DNA of 26,205 bases. Origin: a virus. Every line of letters starts with the position of its first letter. Position 1 is the stretch's first letter. The stretch lies in IMG/VR virus record IMGVR_UViG_3300025896_000171, positions 1 to 26,205 of that record, one strand, 5' to 3'. Below, one piece after another: positions 7,849-15,800 of the stretch. The position numbers were made by a program, and so were the translations under genes. The notes beneath the pieces were generated by a model. That model was not told where the DNA came from, searched no databases, and saw only the letters and a list, made by a program, of their open reading frames with translations.

Positions 7849-8481
7849 ATGAACCTTCAGCCACTACGTGAAAATTTAAGTTTCGACCAAGCCAAAATGG
7901 TCGTTGAAACCAAAGAGTCAGCCAGTGGCGGTAAGGATCTCTACATGAAAGGGATTTTCATCCAAGGCGGCAAGGAAAACCATAACGGTCGTACTTACGG
8001 TGTTAATGAAATCTCCCGTGCTGTAGAGAGCATTCGTACACGATTAGATAGTGGTTTCTCAGTGCTAGGCGAAGCTGACCATCCAGATGATCTTCAAGTA
8101 AACATTGACCGAGTAAGTCATATGATTACTGAGATGTGGATGGAAGGTGAAAACGGTTATGGTAAGCTAAAACTTATTCCAACCCCAATGGGAAATATTA
8201 TCAAAACATTGCTTGAAAGTGGTGTTAAGTTAGGTGTTAGCAGCCGCGGTAGCGGTAATGTTACAGAATCAGGCGCTGTTAGCGATTTTGAAATTGTAAC
8301 TGTTGACGTTGTAGCACAACCTAGTGCTCCAGATGCCTATCCAACAGCAATTTATGAACGAGTAATGGGCAGTCGTAGACGTGCCGCTCTAATGGATGTG
8401 GCCTTTGCGGCGACCTACGATAGGTCCGCACAAAAGCATCTCGAATCAGAGATGCGTAGATTCATTCAGAATCTAAAATAA
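7849..8481 (+). CDS. 21: Prohead core maturation protease (T4 gp21 family)
   Basis: This 210-residue protein is close to the T4 gp21 length (212). It has the family's two key blocks: SVLGEADHPD with the catalytic-candidate His78, and GVKLGVSSRGSG with the nucleophile Ser at 131 or 132. FEIVTVDVVAQPSAPDAYP follows. The N-terminal YMKGIFIQGGKENHNGRTY segment is also typical. The protease lies within the assembling prohead, cuts scaffold, core proteins and capsid protein after [L/I]-x-E, and then destroys itself so DNA can enter. The start ATG lies five bases after the upstream stop, with AAGAGG inside the end of the previous gene, which suggests coupled translation. The gene stands directly before the scaffold and capsid genes as in T4. 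Confidence 0.95.
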   Translation: MNLQPLRENLSFDQAKMVVETKESASGGKDLYMKGIFIQGGKENHNGRTYGVNEISRAVESIRTRLDSGFSVLGEADHPDDLQVNIDRVSHMITEMWMEGENGYGKLKLIPTPMGNIIKTLLESGVKLGVSSRGSGNVTESGAVSDFEIVTVDVVAQPSAPDAYPTAIYERVMGSRRRAALMDVAFAATYDRSAQKHLESEMRRFIQNLK

Positions 8482-8498
8482 GTCTGAGGAAAAACACA

Positions 8499-9605
8499 AT
8501 GACACAATTTACAGAAATGTTAGGTTCAGTAGTTTTATCCGAAGAGGTGCGCGATAATATCAACACCGCTTGGGACAAACACTTAGCCGAAAGCCGTGAA
8601 GCAGTGACTGCTGAACTCCGTGAAGAGTTCGCTGGTCGTTACGATCACGATAAGGGACAGTTAATCGAAGCTATGGATACACTAATGCAAGATACTATTG
8701 CAGCTGGTGCAGCCGAGCTAAAAACATTACGCGAAGAAGCAACAGCTCAACGTGTAAAGTATGCTGGTAAGATTAAAGAAGATGCTCAATTGCTACAAAA
8801 ATTAGTACTTGAAACATTATCAAAAGAAATTAGTGAACTACGTTCTGATCGTACAGCTTCTAAAGCTGCTATTGGTCAACTTGAAGAATTTGCTTTACGC
8901 AAGTTAACAGGTGAACTAAGCGAGTTACACGAAGACCACAAAGCTCTAGTAAACGCTCGCGTTAAACTTGTAGCCGAAGGTCGTAAAGCAATCTTAGAAA
9001 CTAAAGCTACTTTCATTAAGAAAGCCAGTGAAAAAGTTAATAGATTAGTTGCTGAATCTTTCAAGAAAGAAGTAACTCAGCTTAAAGAAGATATTCGTAC
9101 TGCTAAAGAAAATAACTTTGGTCGTAAGATTATGGAAGCGTTTGCAACAGAATTTATGGCAAGCAAGTTTGCTGATGGCACAGCCGTTAGTGCATTGAAC
9201 CGTAAAATCACTGATATGCAATCAGAACTAACAGAAGCTCAGCAAGCAATTGCACAAAAAGAAACAGTAATTACCGAGTCGCTTCGTCGTCAGCGCATTG
9301 CGGAAGATCAAGCACAGCGAGTTCGCGTAATGCAAGATTTATGTTCACCATTGTCGAAAGACAAGCGTGGCATTATGGAAGAGTTACTTGAAAGCACAGA
9401 TACGTCTAAGCTAAAAGATCAATTCCAGAAATTCTTGCCATCTGTCCTTAACGAAGAAGTTCGTCGAGAGAAGAAAACACTTGTTGAAGGACAACAATCG
9501 CAGAAGACTGTGATTACAGGTAACAAAACAGCGCAAGCCGTTGAAGTTGCTCCAGCCGAAGCTGACGAAACTATTCGTCAACTGCGAAAACTCGCTGGTA
9601 TTTAA
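8499..9605 (+). CDS. 22: Prohead scaffold protein (T4 gp22-like)
   Basis: This 368-residue protein is almost entirely charged and helical with heptad-like spacing, as expected for a scaffold that fills the prohead core and is degraded during maturation. It is longer than T4 gp22 (269). Long Lys/Glu-rich helices span about residues 20-280. The C-terminal half has SPLSKDKRGIMEELLE and a short terminal helix RQLRKLAGI, a region that in this family contacts the capsid shell. Several LxE sequences (for example LTE, LSE, ISE) could be protease sites. Position between gp21 and gp23 and the GAGGA ribosome binding site fit. Sequence similarity to T4 gp22 is low by eye; identification rests on order and architecture. 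Confidence 0.88.
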   Translation: MTQFTEMLGSVVLSEEVRDNINTAWDKHLAESREAVTAELREEFAGRYDHDKGQLIEAMDTLMQDTIAAGAAELKTLREEATAQRVKYAGKIKEDAQLLQKLVLETLSKEISELRSDRTASKAAIGQLEEFALRKLTGELSELHEDHKALVNARVKLVAEGRKAILETKATFIKKASEKVNRLVAESFKKEVTQLKEDIRTAKENNFGRKIMEAFATEFMASKFADGTAVSALNRKITDMQSELTEAQQAIAQKETVITESLRRQRIAEDQAQRVRVMQDLCSPLSKDKRGIMEELLESTDTSKLKDQFQKFLPSVLNEEVRREKKTLVEGQQSQKTVITGNKTAQAVEVAPAEADETIRQLRKLAGI

Positions 9606-9628
9606 GAATTAACTAAGGAGACATTATT

Positions 9629-10831
9629 ATGTCACAAGCTCTATTTGAAGCTAAAAACTGGTCTGCTACTAAGTCAGCCCTTACTGAAGGCCTAACTGGT
9701 CAACGTAAAACTACAATGGAAGTATGTTTAGAGAACACTAAAAAGTATCTAACAGAAACTGCCACAGCCGGCGGCACTGCTTCTGGTAACATCAGCGTTC
9801 TTAACAAGGTTATTTTGCCTGTTATCCGTCGTGTTATGCCTACTACAATTGCTAACGAATTAGTTGGTGTTCAGCCTATGCAAGGCCCAGTTTCACAGAT
9901 CCATACACTTCGTGTACGTTATGCTGAAGCTGCTGCTGCTCAAGACGGTTACGCTGCTGGTAACATTGGTAAAGAAGTTACTGCTGGTGATGAAGCACTA
10001 AGCCCATTCTCAATTGCAAGCCAGTATTCTGGTTCTTCAGCTGGTAAGGGAACTGCTACAGGTACGTTAGAAGGTACTGGCGGTAAGAAAATGAACATCC
10101 AGATCTTGAAAGAGACTGTTGAAGCTAAATCACGTAAGTTGTCAGCTCGTTGGACATTTGAAGCTGCTCAAGACGCACAAGCCATTCACGGTGTTGACGT
10201 TGAAGCAGAAATCATGGCTGCATTGGCTCAAGAAATTACAGCTGAAATCGACCAAGAAGTTATTGGTTCCCTAATCGGTCTTGCTGGTTCTGCTTACGCT
10301 ACATACGACCAGTCAGCTGTTTCTGGACAAGCTGTATTCGTTGGTGACCAACACGCTGCTCTTGCAGTATTGGTTAACCGTGCTGCTAATGATATTGCTG
10401 CTCGTACACGTCGTGGTGCTGGTAACTATATCGTTGTTAGCCCAACTGCTTTGACAATTCTACAATCTGCTACTACTTCAGCTTTTGCTCGTACTACAGA
10501 AGGTACATTCGAAGCACCAACAAACACAAAGTTCGTTGGTACATTGAACAGTTCAGTTCGCGTATATGTAAACCATTACGCTAGCGATGCTGCTCCAGTT
10601 CTAATCGGTTACAAGGGTGCTAACGAGATGGATGCTCCTGCATTCTATTGCCCATACATTCCTTTGATGAGTTCTGGTGTTGTTCTTGATCCTAATACGT
10701 TCGAGCCAACAGTATCGTTCATGACACGTTATGGCTACGTTGAATTGTCAAACAGCGCATCATCTCTTGGTAACGCTGCTGACTACGTTAACACTATTGC
10801 TATCGACGCAACTAAACTAAGCTTCATCTAA
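9629..10831 (+). CDS. 23: Major capsid protein (T4 gp23 family)
   Basis: This 400-residue protein is shorter than T4 gp23 (521). It shows the family's SVLNKVILPVIRRVMPTTIA block, then ELVGVQPMQGP, the central RWTFEAAQDAQAIHGVDVEA, and the C-terminal PTVSFMTRYGYVEL. It forms the HK97-fold capsid lattice. The N-terminus should be removed by gp21: ALTE-G (after residue 20) and YLTE-T (after residue 43) both fit [L/I]-x-E. The second lies just before the conserved core, so it is my preferred guess. The ribosome binding site is a strong AAGGAG, and the gene is followed by a stable hairpin, consistent with very high expression. The missing length compared with T4 probably reflects a reduced insertion domain. 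Confidence 0.95.
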   Translation: MSQALFEAKNWSATKSALTEGLTGQRKTTMEVCLENTKKYLTETATAGGTASGNISVLNKVILPVIRRVMPTTIANELVGVQPMQGPVSQIHTLRVRYAEAAAAQDGYAAGNIGKEVTAGDEALSPFSIASQYSGSSAGKGTATGTLEGTGGKKMNIQILKETVEAKSRKLSARWTFEAAQDAQAIHGVDVEAEIMAALAQEITAEIDQEVIGSLIGLAGSAYATYDQSAVSGQAVFVGDQHAALAVLVNRAANDIAARTRRGAGNYIVVSPTALTILQSATTSAFARTTEGTFEAPTNTKFVGTLNSSVRVYVNHYASDAAPVLIGYKGANEMDAPAFYCPYIPLMSSGVVLDPNTFEPTVSFMTRYGYVELSNSASSLGNAADYVNTIAIDATKLSFI

Positions 10832-10860
10832 TCTAACAAGATTAGTTAAGTTTAACTAAG

Positions 10861-10886
10861 AAAAGGGCAGGCAACTGCCCTTTTCC
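10861..10886 (+). terminator. Hairpin terminator after the capsid gene
   Basis: A 10-bp perfect stem AAAAGGGCAG / CTGCCCTTTT closes on a GCAA tetraloop (GNRA type). The T-run is part of the stem. It lies 30 bases after the capsid stop and only 17 bases before the next ATG, so the next gene must be read by leakage through it or from an unseen promoter. Confidence 0.75.
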
Positions 10887-10902
10887 ATTGGGTAAGTATA
10901 CT

Positions 10903-11133
10903 ATGTTCACAAGTATGCAAATTAGATTAGAACGTGCTGGTCACTGCCAAAAGTGTGAATTTTATCGCCGTGCCACCAAGCAGTGTACAAAATGCGGTTG
11001 CTTAATAAATTTAAAAGTTACAATAGCAAAAGAAGAATGTCCAATTGGCACTTGGAAAGAAGCTCCAACTGGAACAGACTTTATGTCTAATATTGCAACT
11101 CAGATTCATTCCTTTTTGAATCCAAAAAAATGA
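10903..11133 (+). CDS. Small Zn-ribbon-like protein downstream of gp23
   Basis: This 76-residue protein has six cysteines at 15, 18, 28, 31, 33 and 46 in the pattern CxxC, CxxCGC and CP. The lysine after CGC and the CPxGxW close match the small phage zinc-binding family (DUF6171-like as I remember it). The motif is common in phages, often beside capsid genes, and its role is unknown. ATG at 10903 is preferred over the TTG at 10888 because GGGTAAG precedes it. The gene begins right after the capsid terminator, so it is probably expressed far less than gp23. It has no membrane segment and no recognisable enzyme motif. Confidence 0.75.
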   Translation: MFTSMQIRLERAGHCQKCEFYRRATKQCTKCGCLINLKVTIAKEECPIGTWKEAPTGTDFMSNIATQIHSFLNPKK

Positions 11134-11139
11134 TCCTCT

Positions 11140-11147
11140 GGTAAATA
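11140..11147 (+). promoter_or_regulatory. Candidate late promoter before the holin gene
   Basis: GGTAAATA lies 20 bases before the holin ATG, in a 34-base gap. The same octamer stands before the tape measure gene and before the fibre gene at 18538. The short distance leaves room for only a brief leader containing the AGGAG-type binding site. Confidence 0.35.
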
Positions 11148-11167
11148 CATTCATAGGAGACATTGCG

Positions 11168-11614
11168 ATGCCAAAATACGATGATTATGATGACACAGGG
11201 GCAACTGCCTCAATGAGTCCAGCTGCACAACAAAATATCAGTAATAAACTAGCCGCAGGTGGCTGGAGTTCTGCTGATGACGCAGCAAAAACAAAAGGCA
11301 TTGCTGACGCTGCTGCAATTACTACTGCTGGTGGAGCAACAACATTACTTGAAACTGATGATAAGTTTGGTAAGTTTGTAAACAGCAAATGGCGCCCACT
11401 TATGGCATTCCTTTATATGATTACTTGCTTCACTGACTTTGTGTTATTTCCAATTTTATGGTCAATACTACAGGCAGTCCAAGGAGGACAAGTAACAAGC
11501 CAGTGGAGCCCTCTTACACTACAAGGCGCCGGCTTATATCATTTAGCAATGGGCGCAGTATTAGGATTGGCTGCATATGGCAGAAGCCAAGAAAAGATTG
11601 CAGGTAAATCCTAA
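11168..11614 (+). CDS. Holin-like membrane protein
   Basis: This 148-residue protein has a soluble N-terminal half (about 1-70, Asp/Ala-rich) and two membrane segments: about 77-103 (after KWRPLMAF) and about 116-137 (LYHLAMGAVLGLAAYG). The arrangement, with WRP before the first helix and SPLTLQGAGLY before the second, matches the 3-TM holin family first described for gene transfer agents (GTA_holin_3TM, as I recall it). Holins open the inner membrane at the end of infection. ATG has TAGGAG nine bases upstream. Its stop overlaps the next ATG as TAATG, so it is coupled to a fibre-type protein. No endolysin or spanin gene lies nearby. A structural membrane protein cannot be excluded. Confidence 0.7.
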   Translation: MPKYDDYDDTGATASMSPAAQQNISNKLAAGGWSSADDAAKTKGIADAAAITTAGGATTLLETDDKFGKFVNSKWRPLMAFLYMITCFTDFVLFPILWSILQAVQGGQVTSQWSPLTLQGAGLYHLAMGAVLGLAAYGRSQEKIAGKS

Positions 11615-12759
11615 TGGCAATTAAGACGAATCATGCAACTGATTCATTGACACCTACGTCGGGTGTATTGGAAGTGAACGCAACTGGGGCAATTGCATTG
11701 CCAGTTGGACCAACAGCTGATCGTCCAATGATCAGCGCAGCAGGTTATATTCGGTTTGCTGATGAAATTGTAACACCAGAGTATTATGATGGTACAAACT
11801 GGCAAACTATCTCAAATAAAGAATATGTTGATAGCAGAGTAGGAAACTCTGGAACATCGCTAACTACGGTAATTGCCAATCTAACATTGGATGATCTTGC
11901 TGATGTTAACATAAATGCTCCTGGATCTAATCAATTACTATCATACGATACTGAACTTGGACAGTTTACAAATAAAACACAAGCCCTTGCAATCGTCACA
12001 CGTATGTTTGCAGGAGATGGAATCGCCATGACGTTTGATATTTTAACAAACGTTTCTGCAATTCAAAATTTAGTAGTAAGTATAAATGGTATTCAACAAG
12101 AACCATACTACAGCTACACATTAGTTGATGGTCATATTATCGCATTTGACGAATCACCAGCAGCTGGTGATAGAATTCAGATCAAAATTTTGAATGCAAC
12201 TGTATCAACTGATCGTGCAAGACCAAGAGTCCTTAACGTATCATATGGTGTAGTTGCACAGTTTACTACAATTACTATTGTAGCCACAGACATTATATAC
12301 GGAACAGGTGCCAAAATTGGCGGTCAGTCTATTACAAGAATTGACTATCCTGGTCAAGGAAGAATTCAACTTATGGTTGAAACAAGTCGCATGAGTGGTA
12401 TGCTCTGGCAGTATCCACAAGACTTAACATTGGTAGATACCTCTGGGAACGAATTCGCTTTCCCAAATTTAATAAACTACGGTGCCACCCACCCGCAGTG
12501 GATTGAATCTAATTCTTATATTGGAAGTTTTAAAGGTGGTAGTGTAATTAATTACACACTTCAGCTAAATAATGCTGTTAGTATAACAATAAACCCTGCT
12601 TATGCAGGTGAGACTGCTATTCCCTGGTTATCTATTAGCAACTCTAATATCGTAGGTACTGCCCCTATAAACAGTAGTCCTAGTCGATATGAATTCACAA
12701 TAACTGCAAGCAATGGAAGCGTTGATATAACGAAAAACTTCTGGCTACTTGTAATTTAA
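11614..12759 (+). CDS. Virion fibre/adhesin-type protein with Ig-like C-terminus
   Basis: This 381-residue protein opens with an N-terminal segment common in phage fibre proteins (RFADEIVTPEYYDGTNWQTI, then a KEYVDSRV helix start). Around 90-130 it has DLADVN...LLSYDTELGQF. At 132-194 a FxGDG...VSINGIQQEPYYSY...AAGDRIQIKI module follows, and the same pair of modules ends the 1,655-residue fibre encoded next. The last 80 residues fit a cadherin/He_PIG-like Ig fold (WLSISNSNIVGTAP, then YEFTITASNGSV). It starts inside the holin stop (TAATG). It is probably an external tail or capsid decoration. The exact position in the virion is not deducible. Confidence 0.75.
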   Translation: MAIKTNHATDSLTPTSGVLEVNATGAIALPVGPTADRPMISAAGYIRFADEIVTPEYYDGTNWQTISNKEYVDSRVGNSGTSLTTVIANLTLDDLADVNINAPGSNQLLSYDTELGQFTNKTQALAIVTRMFAGDGIAMTFDILTNVSAIQNLVVSINGIQQEPYYSYTLVDGHIIAFDESPAAGDRIQIKILNATVSTDRARPRVLNVSYGVVAQFTTITIVATDIIYGTGAKIGGQSITRIDYPGQGRIQLMVETSRMSGMLWQYPQDLTLVDTSGNEFAFPNLINYGATHPQWIESNSYIGSFKGGSVINYTLQLNNAVSITINPAYAGETAIPWLSISNSNIVGTAPINSSPSRYEFTITASNGSVDITKNFWLLVI

Positions 12760-12816
12760 ACATCCTTCTTACGTTGGTTGGCGCCATACTTAAAATGCCA
12801 AAAACAAAACTAATTT

Positions 12817-12832
12817 GATCTCATTAGAGATC
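12817..12832 (+). promoter_or_regulatory. Small inverted repeat in the leader of the giant fibre gene
   Basis: GATCTC-ATTA-GAGATC forms a 6-bp stem with a 4-base loop. It ends six bases before the CGAGGA ribosome binding site of the gene starting at 12852. It could be an operator or a leader hairpin that affects initiation. No promoter consensus is clear in the 92-base gap. Confidence 0.25.
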
Positions 12833-12851
12833 TAATACGAGGAAAATAAAC

Positions 12852-15800
12852 ATGCCTATTATCAAAGCAAGATCAAGTTCGATTATCGATTCAGTTGATC
12901 TACGCGGGACACCAACAGTTGCTACAGCTACTGCAGGTTCCAGCACAACACAAGTTGCTTCTACTGCGTTCGTTAGCACAGGAATCAGTAACTTAGTCAA
13001 TTCTGCACCAGCAGTATTAGACACCCTATCAGAGTTGGCAACTGCTCTTGGTAGTGATGCCAATTTTGCAACAACAGTTGCAGCATCTATTGCAACAAAA
13101 GTATCAAGTAGCGGCGATGTAATGTCTGGCTTCTTGACATTACATGCAAATCCAGCTAACGACTTACATGCTGCTACTAAATTATACGTTGATGGTTTAA
13201 TCAACGCACAGATGATTTACAGTACAGATGATGTCCCAGAAGGTGTATTAAATTCATACTACCATACTGCACTTGTTCAAGCCGACATTGGTTTAACAAG
13301 TGACAACACAGCGGTATTGAGTTATGCTAACGGTCAATTCACTTACAACCACCCAACAAGTGATGGTGTATTAGAAGGCCAGACTAATCAGTACTTCACA
13401 CCAACCCGTGCTCGTGCTGCCATTAGTTTAAACAGTGATGACAATGGTATTTTAAGTTACGCTGGTAGCACTGGCGCAAGTGCTGGACAATTTACATTTG
13501 TAACTCCAAGCACAACAAAAATCACTGAAGGTACACAGTTGTACTTTACAACAGCTCGTGCTCGTGCTGCTGTTAGTGGTGGTAACAACATCAGCTATGA
13601 TTCAGCAACTGGTATTATCAGTTCTGTTGCCACAGTTGAAAGTGTCAATGGTCAAACTGGTGTTGTTGTATTAACAACTTCACACATTGATGAAGGTTCA
13701 CAGTTGTACTTTACAGCCGGTCGTGCAGTTACTGCCAACGCTGCTGCTGTTGCTGCTGTACAAGCTGCTGTTGATGCCGAAGCTATTGCAGCTCGTGCTG
13801 CTGAAGCAACATTGACAACTGACTTAGCAACTGAAGCTGCTCGTGCTATTGCTGCCGAAGGTGTATTGACAACTAATTTAGCTGCTGAAGCCACTCGTGC
13901 TGTTGCTGCCGAAGGCGTATTGACTGCTGCTATTGCAGAAGAACATGCTCACCACACAGCCGCTGAAACTACATTGACAGCTGACTTGGCTGCTGAAGCT
14001 GTTACTGCTCGTGCTGCTGAAGCCGGTTTAGCAAGTGACTTGGCTGCTGAAGCTGTTACTGCTCGTACTGCTGAAGCTGCTATTGCTAGCGATTTAGCCA
14101 TTGAAGTTACTGCACGTACCAATGGTGATACAACAAATGCAACTGCTATTGCTGCTGAAGCTACTACAGCCCGTGCTGCTGAAGGTGTATTGACCGCTGC
14201 TGTTGCCTCTGAAGCTACTACAGCCCGTGCTGCTGAAGCCGCATTGACAACTGACTTATCAGCCGAAGCTACTCGTGCAACTGCTGCTGAAGGCGTATTG
14301 ACTGCTGCTGTTGCTGCTGAAGCAACTGCTCGTGCTGCTGCTGTTACTGCTGAAGCAACTGCTCGTGCTGCTGGTGATACTGCATTGGGTGTTCGCATTG
14401 ACAACGTATTAAGCAACATTGACCCAGCTGCTCTTGATTCCTTAACAGAAATTATTGCTGCTTATGATGCTGCTGATGCAGGTTTACAACAAGCTATCAC
14501 TGATTTGGCAAGTGCAAACGCAGCCGCTATTGCTGCTGAAGCTGCTACACGCTTGGCTGCTGATGCTGCCCACGATACTGCTTTTGTTACAGAAGCCAGT
14601 GCTCGTGTTGCTGGTGATGATACAAATGCTGCTGCTGTAGTCGCCGAAGCTGCTCGTGCTGCTGCCGCCGAAACAACTAATGCAACTGCTATTGCTGCTG
14701 AAGCTACTACAGCTCGTGCTGCTGAAGCAACATTGACAACTAACTTAGCAAGCGAAGAAACTCGCGCAACTGCTGCCGAAGGTGTATTGACTGCTAACGC
14801 AATTGCTGAAGCTGGTTTACGCGAAGCTGGTGATGTTGCTAATGCTGCTGCTACTGCTGCTGAAGCTACTCGCGCAACTGCTGCCGAAGGCGTATTGACT
14901 ACTGCTGTTTCTACAGAAGTTGCTCGCGCTACTGCTGCTGAAGGCGTGTTGACAACTGACTTAGCAACTGAAGCTGCTCGTGCTGTTGCTGCTGAAGGCG
15001 TGTTGACTACTAACTTGGCTGCTGAAGTTGTTCGCGCAACTGCTGCTGAAACAACTAATGCAACTGCTATTGCTGCTGAAACTGCTCGTGCAACTGCTGC
15101 TGAAGTAGTAAACACTGCTGCAATTGCTGCTGAAGAAACTGCTCGTATTCTTGCCGATAGCGCAGAAGCATCTAACCGTGCTATTGCTGTAAGTGCAGAA
15201 GCTACTCGTGCTACTGCTGCTGAAACTGTATTGACAAATGCAGTAGCTGCTGAAGCTGCTCGTGCAACTGCTGCTGAAGGCGTATTGCAAGCCAATGTTG
15301 ACGCAGAAGCTGCTACACGTTTGGCTGCTGATGCTGCTGAAGAAACAGCACGTATTGCTGCTGTTGCTGCTGAAGAAGCTGCTCGCATCGCTGCTGACGG
15401 TGTATTGCAAGCTAATATTGATACAAACGCTGCTGCTTACATTGCTGCTGATACTGCATTAGGTGCTCGTATTGACAATGTTCTAAGCAATATTGATCCA
15501 GTTGCACTTGACTCATTGACAGAAGTTGTTGCTGCTTTCCAAGGTGCTGATAATACTATCAACGGTGCTATCACTTCATTGGCTGCTTCTGCTGCTGCCA
15601 ACTTGGCTGCTGAAGCTAGTCGCGCAACTGCTGCTGAAGGCGTGTTGCAAGCCAATATTGACGCAGAAGTTGTTGCTCGTACAGCTGATGTTGATGCTGA
15701 AGCTGCTGCTCGTATTGCTGATGTTGATGCTGAAGAAACTCGCGCTACTACTGCCGAAGGCGTATTAACCGCTGCCGTTGCTGCTGAAGCTACTACAGCT

